A stretch of DNA of 64,000 bases from Gnetum montanum. Taxonomy: Eukaryota > Streptophyta > Gnetopsida > Gnetales > Gnetaceae. The translations under genes and the position numbers were made by a program. Numbering within the stretch: position 1 is the stretch's first letter; every line of letters starts with the position of its first letter. The notes under the pieces are model-generated. The model had not been told where the DNA came from. It saw only the letters and a list, made by a program, of their open reading frames with translations, and searched no databases. Location: NCBI GenBank assembly GCA_015680685.1, contig MNCI01034303.1, positions 8,948-72,947 on the forward strand, read 5' to 3'. Shown here one piece after another: positions 45,961 to 56,482 of the stretch.

Positions 45961-46771
45961 AAACCAAGTCTAGACCACATTCTAGTGACATTGCATTGTT
46001 TCATCCCTTGGAATCACAATTGTAAGACTATCAATGTTCCAAGGAGTATTGTCCAAGGGAGAAGTTTATTCATGGCAATTTATTTTTATATTTTTTATAT
46101 TTCTAAGAAACTGCCTACCTTCAGACATGGGTAACATGTCTTTCTAGTAGGAACCCCAAAAATTTATTCTATGCTGTTTTATTTATTAACTATGTCAAAC
46201 TTTTTAAGGTAGCACTTATTTTACTCTTACTTCCATTTTTCATTAGGAACATGATAGAACTTACAATAATAATGCAAAAAGGATCCACAAGTTCCCTTGA
46301 TGTCACACCCTCTTCATTCCACTTGGTTCTTCACTTATCTATCCACACATAATGATCACAAGTGTTATTCTTAGTTTGATAATGGAAAGAATATCATTAT
46401 GGCCATGGTAAGAACTTCTTATTAATGGAATGGATATATGGATGATGTGGGCTCACTATGCAAATAATCTATTTCTTATTACTTGATTTCATAGATAAAA
46501 TTTCACCTTATTGAGATACATCCTACCTTTATTTAATTGTTTTTTTATTAATGATCAAACATTATTTACAAAGGGTTTGAAACAAAGTATAATAGAAATG
46601 GAGAAGATGGTAAAAATTATGAAAAAGTACAAGGAATGAAAAATGTTAAAGAATTAAAAAATATTGAAGAATGTGAAAAATTGAAGAAATAAAAAAGATT
46701 GAAAGAATGAGAAAAATATAAAAAATTGTGAAAATGAAAAGAAAATAACAAAGAACTTATTAATTTCCAAG

Positions 46772-47695
46772 TCATGATAGAACATATCCCTCACAACTAA
46801 ACTCTTGGACAAGTGTTTGGAAAATGCTCCCTAGATCTCCTAGATCATACACTTTGGATGGTTCTCCTACCATCTTTAGGATTTTAACTTTATTATGATT
46901 ATCCCATGTGATCTTGATGGTAGTTGAGTTTTGATCATCTAAGTTCTTGTTTTTCTTTTCCACTAGTATGTGTTCACGACTTAATATTTTCATTTCCAAG
47001 TCCTTAGATGGAGTCATTTTCTTTGAATAGGAATTAGTAAGTGGTTCATGTGTATCCATACATATGTTTGACAAATTAAGGTTCTCAGTTAGTGGCCACA
47101 GGGTGTCATTTGGTTTTGTGACTTTTTCTCCTGTTTCTACACACATTTGTGTTTCATTATTATTATGGACTATTATGATGTTTGTGTTAGTACTTTGAAT
47201 GTCTTGTCCATTGCTACACCCTTTTCTTTTAGTAGTTATGCATGGAATTATTTGTGTTTGGAAGACTTCATGTTTTTTCTCTTTTGAGATATCCATAGAT
47301 AAATCTCTCATGTTTATCCTAGCATCAATAGTGCTAAGTCATGCCCTTCCCATGATCATTGGACATTCCTTGTCAATATCCTTTACATCGATCACCAAGA
47401 AGTCTACTAGGTAGGACCACCCATTGATAGTGGTCACTACATTGTCAATCTATCCCAAAGGGATGACCATAGATTGACCTGCAAGCTCCAACTTGATGCT
47501 AGACTTCTTAAATGGTGGTAGGTTCCATGTTTGATATGTGTCATAGGAAATTAAATTGACTTCAAAACCTAAGTCTAATAGAGCTTTTCATGGTAGATTC
47601 CTAGCTACTTGTAGATAGATTAAAGGAACTCCTAGGTCAATTCACTTCTACAGGAGTGGCCCTACCTTAATCCAATCATGATAGTCTATATTTTT
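46772..47695 (-). pseudogene. Retropepsin-like protease (family D)
   Basis: The core reads KALLDLGFEVNLIS near 47590-47550, then SIKLELAGQSMVIPLG, VVTTINGWSYLVDFLVIDVK and CPMIMGRA. The catalytic Asp is kept (D-L-G instead of D-S-G). Stops lie in and around it. The open downstream part (47311-46772) parallels the family A protease C-terminal region. No RT follows. Confidence 0.7.
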
Positions 47696-48060
47696 AGACT
47701 CAATGATGATGGGAGCTTATCAAGAGTGAGAAGATCGATTTTAGGAGAAGATGGTCTTGATAAAGCTTCTATTCTACCAACCTTCTCTAGACTCATCCTA
47801 AAAAAAGGAAATTGCTTTGTTTGGCCCTTAGCATTGCTAGTAAGATCTTCTATTCATACATTTACTACCCTTGTAGCCTTCTTCTACTACAGTTGTGATG
47901 GTAGTTCACCCTACATTATGTTGATGCATAAATTTTGGTCACACCAACATTGGGAAAGAAAACTCGTTTTAGGAGACTATTGCCTAAGGTGCCTCCCATA
48001 TGGGTATGGAAACCCAGGAATAGTCTTAGCTGGAGAGGACTATGTGGCCTTTTGCAAATA
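47696..48060 (-). pseudogene. gag C-terminal remnant (family D)
   Basis: Fragments such as GFPYPYG and KKATRVVNV correspond to the family A gag C-terminal region. The homology stops near 48060, the 5' truncation point. Confidence 0.45.
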
Positions 48061-50098
48061 ACAAACTAGAAAGAAATCTAGAATTCAAATTAAATAATTG
48101 TCTTCAATACAATAGATAATTAAAAGAACTGAATTTTCCCTGCTCCTGCTAATGCTATTGGTCCATAACTACCGATGGTATCCACTATTGGGCAAGAAGA
48201 CTACAATCATCATGAGAGAGGGAGAGAGAGAGAAAGAGACTACCCACTGCAATTTGCACAGGGCAGCAATTGCAGTTCTTAAAGCCTGCTACCGTCAGCC
48301 ACCTTTTGTGCATCGCTATAGAGAGGAAGATCATCCACCCATGTCTACACCACTGAGACAAGATCCTGCTGTCACCAAGAAGACCCACAAGGATCTAATT
48401 TTGAGCCACTAGCACCTACCTTGGACCCTCCTTGAAGATCAACTAGAAGCCTACAAATAAAAGAAAAGAAAAGAGGAAACTATTGCTTAGTCGAGAGGAA
48501 GCTACCCCTTTAGATTAATAACCAAAGCTTGTTTTGGGACTCCCCCCTTTTCTCCCTGCTCTAGAGCCCCCCTCTAGACTCCATTTTATAGCCACTACGA
48601 CCATCCATAATAATTTCTACATTTCATGTAACAGCTACAAAAACTGCCACCACTTCTTATGTAATAACGCCCACTTTCTACAATTAAGTGCCCACTAATG
48701 TCTGTAACCACCATTATTAATGATTGTAATTGCCATAGCTTCTAGAAAGTTTTCCACTAATGTTTGTAACCACCATCATTAATGACCGTAATTGCCATAA
48801 CTTCCAAAACATTTGCCACTAATGTTTGTAACCACCATCATTAATGATCGTAATTTGACAATTTAAATTCCCACTACTCACATGATTTTTTATTGTGGTT
48901 ATTAAGGGAGAGAAATAGAAATGTTGATAATCATGGCCCCATGCAAGCATGGAAGTTTTGACATCAACACTTAGCCTCCAAACTTCTAATTACATGCCAG
49001 TGCAAGGAACAAGACCATAGAAATTTTAAAATGATGCAATAGATAGGGAATTACAAACATCACAAAACAAGAAAATGGAAACTTAAAAGTAAACTAAACA
49101 TGATTAAAATAACCATATAATCAAAAGAGAACTAAACATGGGCCCCTCAAGCCACACCATCTTATTTAATTAAACTCTAAATATAGAATTTTATTTATTT
49201 TAACTACATACATTTATATATAATTAAAATATAATTATGATTTCTTTCCCAATCTTCTTACAAAGTAAAATCCAACAACTTGTAGACTAATTTGAGCACA
49301 AGACCCATACTAAACTTAATGAGGACAACAAGGTCATATTAGATTGTGGCTAGTTATAACTTTTGGATTTTTCCTTGGAACTTTTTTTTTCTTGAAAATA
49401 GGTTCAAAAGGGGGAATGAAGGTTAGGGTTAGGATAACTGCTAGACCCCATCACACTTAAGAACTTATTACATTGCCAATGAACATGGTCCTCATTTCTT
49501 TTAGGAAACTTTGCCCATGGTGTACTTCATTCTTAAGGTAGGAATTCCAACACAAGTCTGGCTGATAAGATGCACTGCCAATGAACATGGTTCTTTCAGA
49601 GCTTTGCCCATGCTGCAGTTCAACCCTTGTGTATGTGTCTTTAATTACAATTTGATAGCATCATAGCAAGTCTCTTGGGCGGCTAAAGGTTCTCAAGTGG
49701 AGATGCACACTTCACCCTGTTGTTCACAGGGTAACCATGGATCATCACACTTGAGGACTAGGTCTTATGAAAGGGAAAATGGGGTTTTCCAAGGTCACTT
49801 AGTGATTATGGCTAACCATTTTCCAACATCACCTATGCTACACTCACATGATCATGATGATTACATGATAAGTTAGCACAAATCTCATACTCCATAATCC
49901 AACATAACTATAGAAACTAAAACCTTGAAAAAGACTGGGAAGAATCAAAGCATTATTGAAATATATAGTATAAAAGAGATTTATGTAATAGTACTAGGAA
50001 ATATTATATAAACAATTATACTCACATTATTTTCAGATGGTGTTCTGATGATCCAACACCTAGTAAGTCAAAAGATCATAATGATTATTAAAATCATA
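48061..50098. other. Unassigned region with simple and tandem repeats
   Basis: No gene recognised. A GA-rich simple repeat lies at 48213-48240. The block 48140-48600 is less AT-rich but has no convincing ORF. Around 49470 and 49576 the text GCCAATGAACATGGT recurs with similar following sequence (about 105 bp apart). From 49640 to 50098 the DNA is AT-rich. Confidence 0.5.
48692..48862. repeat. 62-bp tandem repeat, about 2.7 copies
   Basis: CCACTAATG starts units at 48692, 48754 and 48816. Each continues TxTGTAACCACCAT then CATTAATGA and CGTAATT. The period is exactly 62 bp. Confidence 0.85.
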
Positions 50099-50213
50099 TG
50101 TGAAACACCACAAAATTCAGAGCTTAGTACTCGTCCGACACTAAACAGGACCCTGGAACTCACGAACGACACCGGCTGCATGATCGCAACACTTAGTTTT
50201 TGCTAAGTACATG

Positions 50214-50720
50214 GTGCCAGCATATACACTCCAGCGTATATGCCAAGATCACACATACAGCGTATACACCCAGCGTATACGCCCAACATACAGCGTATAC
50301 GCTCGGCTCTCCGGCGTACACGCCCAGGTACTGCAGATGCACATGCTCCACGACAAGATCTCCAATGATAGCATGAAGACAACACCAAAGAGCAAGGATT
50401 GAAGCAAGTGGACATCCATCAGCGTATACGTCCGGCGTGTACGCCAGCATCCATTAGCGTATACATCTGGCGTGTACGCCAGCATCGATCAGCGTATACG
50501 TCCGGCGTGTATGCCAACAACGATCAGCGTATACGTCCGGTGTGTACGCCAGCATCGCATCTTTGCCCAAGTTCACACGCTCAGCACGCCCAACGTATAC
50601 ACCGACCTAACACGACGTATACGCCTAACACTTGTAATATTGTACATTTGTAAATTGTATGCACCCGTTCAACGCGCCACGTGTCTCCCATCCCGAGTCT
50701 AGCGTAACAACCTATATAAA
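50214..50720 (+). promoter_or_regulatory. U3 GCGTATACGC motif array and TATA box
   Basis: About ten GCGTATAC-type sites (full palindrome GCGTATACGC or variants such as GCGTATACAC) lie between 50225 and 50630, along with GGCGTGTACGCC-type sites. A TATA box, CCTATATAAAATCC, is at 50711-50724. Together they look like an enhancer-plus-core promoter; the binding factor is unknown. Confidence 0.65.
50421..50560 (+). repeat. 35-bp tandem repeat, four copies, in U3
   Basis: AGCGTATAC starts units at 50421, 50456, 50491 and 50526. Each unit reads AGCGTATACGTCCGGCGTGT then ACGCCAGCATC and a few variable bases. Confidence 0.85.
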
Positions 50721-51314
50721 ATCCCCATTTTTCCACTTCATCGAGACGGTTGGCAAAATCCCGGAGCACACCAGAGAACATTTACGCTACACAAAAGAGC
50801 AGAAAACCTTCTTACACTGGGAAGCCCTGCACGCTGCGGATCTAGTCTCTTACGCTCCGCTCGCCCTACAAACCGACCGAGTCATCCCTGTGTACGCTAG
50901 GGCTTTCGTCCGCCTTGTGTTCCCACAACTGTGTTAGACCGGTGCACTGTACTCTGACTCTGTAATTCCATCGTTTCATTTGCTGCATAAGTTCTTTTAC
51001 AGTTTTACGTCAATTTGGCCCATGCATCGTTTACGTTTATTTACGCTCACGCTTTGTTTGCATCCGTTTACGTTTTACGCTGTCTTTGTCGTTTACGCCT
51101 ACACGCCGTTTACACATAAACCAGCGTATAGCATTTTGCGTACGCACGGGGAAATCCTTGTCTGATCTGCGTGCGGACCACCCAAGGTACTCTGCCTTTG
51201 GTACATTCCAACTCGCCCTCAGGCGAAGGCAGGGTCTTCTGTACGCGTCTTGTGATCCCGCGGCCTCTGTTTTCCTTTCAGCCGGAGACCGACGATTTCA
51301 GGCGGTACAGAAAT

Positions 51315-51332
51315 TGGCGTTAGAAGGAGGGC
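51315..51332 (+). other. Primer-binding site of the Tat-like element
   Basis: TGGCGTTAGAAGGAGGGC lies five bases after the proposed LTR end. TGGCG is typical of plant Ty3/gypsy primer sites. I do not assign the tRNA. Confidence 0.5.
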
Positions 51333-52016
51333 CCCTAAAACCCTTGTCTGCAACTTTCCCAGCGTTTACACTATCCGGTTCAGAAACCCAACCCACAATT
51401 GTCCAGCGTACACGCTGCATAGCGTTTATGTTCTTAAAAAAACCTGCTCTCCTACATCTTTGTTTTACGTTCATCTGTTTTACGCTCTACTGTTAACGCT
51501 GCAATCTATTTTACGCGCCTGTCTTTACGCTGGAGTCATCCTTTACGCTGAGCCCGTTTCATACTGTGAATTGTTTACGCTGTGAATCTTACACTACAAA
51601 TTGTTTACGCTGCAACCCATTGTACGCTCACCTGTTTCGCGCTATCTTCTGTTTTATGCTCTGGCCTGTTTTACACTGAGCTCGTGTTTACGCTGAGTTT
51701 GTCACGTTCGTCTATTTTACGCTAAACACCAGTTTTACGCTAAGTGGTCCTTTACGCTGCAACTTATCTTACATTCTTGGGTTACGCGAATCACCTCTTT
51801 TACGTTGTACGCTGCTCCCTGTCTTACGCTCTTATTTTACACCGTCCCACTTTACGCTGACCCATCCTGCACCTTATACACTTTCCAGCGTCTACGCTGC
51901 CCATATACGCTGTATACGCTAATACCTTACGCTGTCCTTTGAAGCATATACACTGCACGCCACATTACAGAACAACTCCGTCTTTCCAGACTTACTCCTA
52001 TCTGTGACATAGCATC
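51333..52016 (+). other. Leader with TTTACGCTG-type motifs
   Basis: No coding sequence. From about 51480 to 51960 the motif TTTACGCT or TACGCTG recurs many times at irregular spacing, the half-site of the U3 palindrome. Similar motifs already occur in U5 (51000-51130). Confidence 0.6.
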
Positions 52017-52666
52017 ATGAACCCTGTTAACAACACTGCTATCCCCGCTCACACCACCGCCACCATGGACCTCACTGCCATCCAACAGTCTGTACCACAA
52101 CACCCAGGAATGCAACCCACGGTGGGTCCCCGCCGATCCCTAAGGCTGCAAGGGAGGGACCCAGCCTCTAACATCATTACCTAGGACCAGTACAACTTTA
52201 TCTGTATTAAGATACAAGCTGACTTGGCTGTTGATCAAGCTGAACTGGAGGTGAAGAGGCAGTTTGAGCTGTATTACAGGGGGGACGAGAGTTCATCCCT
52301 TCCCCGTAAGACGTAATTCCCATTCCTGAACAATATTCGGAACTCATCACACAACTCCTCCTTCAAAGGAACAATTCGTTGGACCAGCCTGCACTGGAGC
52401 CCCAACCAGAGGATGAGGATGGATTTGCCGCTCAGTCCGAGCAAGGAGAGTCGTACCATACCTGAAACCCTCAAGCACACATCAACCCCATCTTCCATCC
52501 TAGCACAGGGGAACTCATGCCCTTGCACCACCTTAGATTTTTCTAGGATGAATAGCCACCGCCGGAAACAACAACACTAGTCCACGCCCCTCTTCCGAGT
52601 GATCACCAGCCCAACACCTTCCCACTCGCGCTCATCCCCACAGTCGCGACGGGCCCATCCTCACAA
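52017..52666 (+). pseudogene. Probable gag N-terminal region, frame-broken
   Basis: An ATG at 52017 opens a short frame (MNPVNNTAIPAHTTATMD) that meets a TAG after SNIIT and is not in frame with the main gag from 52667. It may be the original N-terminus, damaged by a stop and an indel, or just leader. Weakly supported. Confidence 0.35.
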
Positions 52667-54499
52667 GTGCAGCCACCTGTCGATAATATGGGAGCAACAC
52701 ATCCACCAAGGGTGATAGGGATTCCACACGTGATTTCGGCATCCACATCCACCCACTTCATACCACACCTCCAAACACATACAATTCCCCAAGCAGCCGT
52801 AGCCCAACAGGGAGTCCCCGCCCACAACGTGGCAGGGCAATGGCCAGCAAGGGGAGCGCCGTCGCATCAAGTTCCCCATCACCATACACCACCCCACGCG
52901 GTTCCACCAATCAATGTTCCCCAAGCACAACCCCAGCTGCAGCAACACCAACAACAACACTCTCCCTACCACGTGCCATCTGTAGCGCCGCCCGCCATAA
53001 CCTTTCCACAAGCACCCGCGCAGCTATCAACCCTTCCGTCTAACATGCAACAATTTAGCTTGTACAGTATACCGCAACCCCAAGCCGCTGCATCACCGAG
53101 TGCCCAGGACTGGGCAGACGCTAAAAAGATAATGCAAGAGCTTACTGAAGAGGTAAAACACCTCAAAACCGCCACTGAGGGAGAGTTAAAGGTAGTGAAT
53201 TTCTACAATGATGACCCTATCAGCTCTTCGGTCCCACCTCTAACCTTACCTAAAGGTGTCCCCTTGCCCACATTAACCAAGTACAACGGGGAGACCGATC
53301 CCAATGCGCACCTTATAACATTCCGACTAGAATGCGCGCTGCTCCAAGCTTGGCCCCACTCCATCCTCCGAGTATTTCCCATGTCTCTCGCAGGGAGAGC
53401 ACTCGACTGGTACCGAGCCCTGCCTAGGAACTCTATTTTCTCTTTGAACGATCTTTTATGCCAGTTTGTGACCCGGTTCAAGTACAACTTGAAACCCAAG
53501 GCCACGCTGGACAGCCTCATGCAGATCAAGCAAGCACCGCTTGAACCTGCGAAGAAGTTTATTCAGAGATGGAGTGCGGCTGTCAACGAGCTGCACAAAC
53601 CAATCTCTCCAACCTATTTGCTTACAATTCTGAAGGGGGCTGTCAATGATTTCTTTAAGTCCAAACTTTATTACCTCAATGCACATGATGTGAATCAGGC
53701 ATTTTTACAGATCAGAAACATAGAGGAAACGGCTCAAAACAGCCATGACCCGACATACTTGGCCTTCAAAAATCAACATACTAAAAAGGATAAAGAGAAG
53801 GCCAAGACAACTATAGCAGCAATAGCGGGAACCCAGCAAACGAACACCACACATCAACAAAGACCACCCGCAGCTACCACTAACTACTATCAGCCCGCTA
53901 CCACGACAACCCCAGAATCATCATCACAGAACCCGACGAACCGTGCACATAATTTCGAGAGGAAGGAACCCTCTCAGTACACGCCTTTACCGATGAAACC
54001 GTCCCAGCTCTTTGACCAACTCTTAAAGGCTGGGTTGATGCAACATAAGCAATTATCCCCTGCGGCCATCCAAAGGCACGAACGATTCTGCCAACTCATA
54101 CAGAACCCGAGCCTAGCAACGCCAGATGAGCCGCCCGTGCCCAAAGGATTTAGGATGGATTGCTTCTGCGACTACCATCAACGTAACGGGCATGGAACGG
54201 ATTACTGCTTCACCCTGAAGCAGGACATCCAGCGGATGATTGATGATGGCAAAATCACTTTTGACGGGGCTAATCCCGTCCAACCACAAAATCAAACCAT
54301 AGGGGTGTACAAAGATCCCTTGAACACTAACGAGGCAGCGTACATAATTGACGTAATCTATTGTGACGATGGTTCCGACACACCCCGCATCAACACCATC
54401 TACCCCGAAAATAAACAGGAAACGCTTGGCAAGCTGTTCGTAGTTCAGATCCCTCCTGCTGAGTCCGCACTCGCATCTCAACCATCCCACGCCCCATAG
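52667..54499 (+). CDS. gag polyprotein (Tat-like element)
   Basis: The open frame of 610 codons begins MQPPVDNMGATHPP. Residues 1-150 are rich in Pro, Gln, His and Ala. The capsid-like retrotransposon gag domain is at about residues 200-370: LPTLTKYNGETDPNAHLITF, MSLAGRALDWYRALP, FVTRFKYNLKPK, LMQIKQAPLEPAKKFIQRW, LLTILKGAVNDFF. A zinc-knuckle-like C-x2-H-x4-H-x4-C sequence (CDYHQRNGHGTDYC) is near residue 500. It ends at a TAG (54497-54499); the same frame continues beyond it into a proline-rich repeat and the protease, so gag and protease were probably one polyprotein. The true N-terminus is uncertain. Role: particle shell and RNA packaging. Confidence 0.85.
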   Translation: MQPPVDNMGATHPPRVIGIPHVISASTSTHFIPHLQTHTIPQAAVAQQGVPAHNVAGQWPARGAPSHQVPHHHTPPHAVPPINVPQAQPQLQQHQQQHSPYHVPSVAPPAITFPQAPAQLSTLPSNMQQFSLYSIPQPQAAASPSAQDWADAKKIMQELTEEVKHLKTATEGELKVVNFYNDDPISSSVPPLTLPKGVPLPTLTKYNGETDPNAHLITFRLECALLQAWPHSILRVFPMSLAGRALDWYRALPRNSIFSLNDLLCQFVTRFKYNLKPKATLDSLMQIKQAPLEPAKKFIQRWSAAVNELHKPISPTYLLTILKGAVNDFFKSKLYYLNAHDVNQAFLQIRNIEETAQNSHDPTYLAFKNQHTKKDKEKAKTTIAAIAGTQQTNTTHQQRPPAATTNYYQPATTTTPESSSQNPTNRAHNFERKEPSQYTPLPMKPSQLFDQLLKAGLMQHKQLSPAAIQRHERFCQLIQNPSLATPDEPPVPKGFRMDCFCDYHQRNGHGTDYCFTLKQDIQRMIDDGKITFDGANPVQPQNQTIGVYKDPLNTNEAAYIIDVIYCDDGSDTPRINTIYPENKQETLGKLFVVQIPPAESALASQPSHAP

Positions 54500-54838
54500 C
54501 TGCCATACGTAGTCCGAGTGCCCCCGACCGCATCCGCCCCCAACATCACGATGCGTCAAAAACTATACGTGGTGCGCGTCCCTCCGGTCAATCCCATGGA
54601 TACACCAACCCTTCGTGCTCGGCCTACCCCTTTCATAGTCCAAGTACCACCCGCCGTTGCCACGACGGAGGTCCAACCTTCACCAAGACCAACCCCGTAC
54701 GTCATCAGGATGCCTGGACAGACTCCTGCCCAGTCATATCCGACCGTCCACCCGCAACCCTGTCCAGCTCCATACGTTGTAAAGGTCCCAGGGCAATTTC
54801 AGGCTACGAGGCCAACTCCACCTCTGGGTAACACATGA
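54500..54838 (+). CDS. Gag-protease linker with YVVRVPP-type peptide repeats
   Basis: This continues in the gag frame between the TAG at 54497-54499 and a TGA at 54836-54838. It is built of about six short repeats, starting with LFVVQIPP just before the stop: PYVVRVPP, LYVVRVPP, PFIVQVPP, PYVIRMPG, PYVVKVPG, each followed by 13-20 Pro/Thr/Ala/Gln-rich residues. The function is unknown; a flexible linker or a docking motif is possible. Confidence 0.7.
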   Translation: MPYVVRVPPTASAPNITMRQKLYVVRVPPVNPMDTPTLRARPTPFIVQVPPAVATTEVQPSPRPTPYVIRMPGQTPAQSYPTVHPQPCPAPYVVKVPGQFQATRPTPPLGNT

Positions 54839-55747
54839 GAACGCCTAGTAGACAGACTTACACATGAGCGCATGGAGAAGGAACGCCAACGGCTAGCCAT
54901 GGGTAGCCATGAGGCCAACTCCATCCCTAAACCTTTGGGCTTCCACGACGAGAACATCAAAGTAGACAAGAAGACAGGCGAGACAACAACAATCCCTATG
55001 TTCATAACTATACATGTAAACCAATTTAAAATACATAGGGTACATGTAGATGATGGGGCAGCCACCAACGTCATACCGTATCCTATCATTGAACAATTGG
55101 GGCTCACTGACTTGATCAAACCCACCACAACGACATGCTTAAAGTCCTTCAGCGGGTCACGCGTACTAGTCAAGGGCACAATAACCCTAGACTTTGTAGC
55201 GGGAGATCAGTCCCCTACATCCACTGACTTCCTAGTAGTTGATGAAATGGCAGGATTCAACCTCATATTGGGAAGACCCTGGTTAGCCCAATTGAGAGCC
55301 GTTTCGTCCCCCATACATCAGGAAATTCACCTACCCTACGAGGGCGGAGAAGTCATTATACATGGGGAAGCGGTTACTCCTATCATCTCATCAAACACAG
55401 ACATAGACCAAGGATCGGAAGTCGAGCTTGAAAGGCCCAACCGAAACGATAAGAACACCCAACCACTGGCAAACAGTAAGCCCTTTAACACAGAACAAAA
55501 ATCTTCTGAAACCGAAACACCTGCATCAGACGCTCCACACACATCGCCTCATGAAGAAACCAACATAGAAACAATAACTGACATCGAAGAACCTAAAAGT
55601 ATCGATACCGAAAACATTCTAACGGACGTCTCCTGGACTGAATTGCCATTCAATGTGATCAGCAAAGGAGACGGAGAATACAAAATCATACCGATCGATA
55701 CACTCCCTGACAAAAAAATGAAGAAAATCAAGAAACAACTAAAATGA
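54839..55747 (+). CDS. Retropepsin-like protease (Tat-like element)
   Basis: It is in frame with gag (52667) and starts at 54872 if read from its own ATG; 291 residues. The active site is VHVDDGAATNVI (residues about 57-68, D60-D61-G62), a D-x-G motif as in plant Ty3/gypsy proteases. A hydrophobic FNLILGRPWL (about residue 130) is the second conserved strand. The C-terminal 120 residues are acidic and Ser/Thr-rich, ending KKMKKIKKQLK. The ORF stops at 55745-55747 directly before an array of 27-bp repeats. It would cut the polyprotein. The domain itself is intact. Confidence 0.8.
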   Translation, partial: ERLVDRLTHERMEKERQRLAMGSHEANSIPKPLGFHDENIKVDKKTGETTTIPMFITIHVNQFKIHRVHVDDGAATNVIPYPIIEQLGLTDLIKPTTTTCLKSFSGSRVLVKGTITLDFVAGDQSPTSTDFLVVDEMAGFNLILGRPWLAQLRAVSSPIHQEIHLPYEGGEVIIHGEAVTPIISSNTDIDQGSEVELERPNRNDKNTQPLANSKPFNTEQKSSETETPASDAPHTSPHEETNIETITDIEEPKSIDTENILTDVSWTELPFNVISKGDGEYKIIPIDTLPDKKMKKIKKQLK

Positions 55748-55757
55748 AACGTTACAA

Positions 55758-56036
55758 CGTCCGGAACGACGTTAAACTACGAACAGTCCGAAACGACGTT
55801 AAACTATAACACGTCCGAAATGATGCTAAACTACGATAAAACCCAAAAACACAAGGAAATAATAATAAACAACAAAAAAAGTTACAACACTCCTTGTCCG
55901 GAAGGACGTTAAACTATCATATCCGCAATGACATAAAACTAGCCATGATCAAAAATGGTCGGTCCACTACGAAACATCCGCTTTTCCTAAAAATATTACT
56001 CATTTACAATGGGGCCCGAAATGGCCTTAAACTACG
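55758..56036 (+). repeat. Short direct repeats at the left edge of the antisense cassette
   Basis: GTCCGxAAxGAxGxTAAACTA units start at 55759, 55786 and 55813 (27-bp period). Further relatives lie at 55896 (GTCCGGAAGGACGTTAAACT), about 55922 and 56014 (CCCGAAATGGCCTTAAACTA). They begin right after the protease stop. Confidence 0.75.
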
Positions 56037-56281
56037 CATACCTTGTTTTTCCTTTTTTACATATCATTTATCTTCAGTGCGTCACCTTTAAAATAGATAA
56101 GCAAACCCAAAAACATTTTAATGTCGTGTCATGTGTGCAAATAATTTAAAATCAACAAAACATATCCATTCATGCAATGTTATACAAATGGTGCTCGTTT
56201 TTCTCAATATTTCCCAATTACAATGCCTGTATTAATTTGAATCAGCAAAAATCCAAAACAAAAAAAAAAACTACAAAAACA
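56037..56281. other. Spacer downstream of the antisense gene
   Basis: AT-rich DNA between the repeat array and the antisense gene stop. It would hold the 3' UTR and poly(A) signal of the antisense gene; on the minus strand there are A/T-rich stretches but no signal I would insist on. Confidence 0.35.
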
Positions 56282-56482
56282 CTAAGCGTCCATGACAGGA
56301 GGATCATCTCCTTTAGAACCACCAGTGTTAGGGGCCCCTGCTCCACTGGGGCCAGCCTCGTGAGTATCATCGCCACCCTAATGCTGAGAACACCAAAAAC
56401 AAACAACCAACACAAAATAAGCAGATGCTAAACATTTTAAACATTATCCAATAAATTAACTTCACAAAGACAAAACGTTTAC

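Larger units (their letters stand above)
42782..48060 (-). mobile_element. Family D: 5'-truncated Athila-like element without RT and integrase
   Basis: Read on the minus strand from about 48060: gag C-terminal remnant, protease (47695-46772), spacer, accessory ORF (to 43830), polypurine tract and 3' LTR (42782-43623). The 5' LTR and most of gag are gone, and RT, RNase H and integrase are absent between protease and accessory ORF. It is more diverged than A and B: LTR ends and palindromes are eroded. Confidence 0.7.
50099..51309 (+). repeat. 5' LTR of the Tat-like element
   Basis: The end is set by GGCGGTACA at 51309, just before the primer site. The start is proposed at TGTGAAACACC (50099), giving a TGT...ACA pair, but a start at 50041 is possible because the 3' LTR is outside the window. 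U3 (to about 50740) is packed with GCGTATACGC-type motifs, and a TATA box lies at 50711. Confidence 0.55.

Noticed and set aside
47678-48061. 127-codon plus-strand ORF
   Set aside because: It is antisense to the family D gag remnant, which aligns with family A; no motif of its own.
49405-49435. Telomere-like GGTTAGGGTTAGG
   Set aside because: Only two units, no array, no subtelomeric context.
50214-50640. CRISPR-like spaced repeats (GCGTATACGC with variable spacers)
   Set aside because: Repeats are about 10 bp and degenerate, spacing is irregular apart from the 35-bp tandem, and the context is a plant LTR promoter.
50193-50702. Several overlapping small ORFs on both strands in U3 of the Tat-like element
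   Set aside because: They arise from stop-free GCGTATACGC and 35-bp repeats; the mutual overlap on both strands and the position upstream of the TATA box argue against coding.
52661-53011. Minus-strand ORFs opposite gag, also 53203-53529 and 54113-54559
   Set aside because: They are shadows of the gag frame; gag has clear domain motifs on the plus strand.
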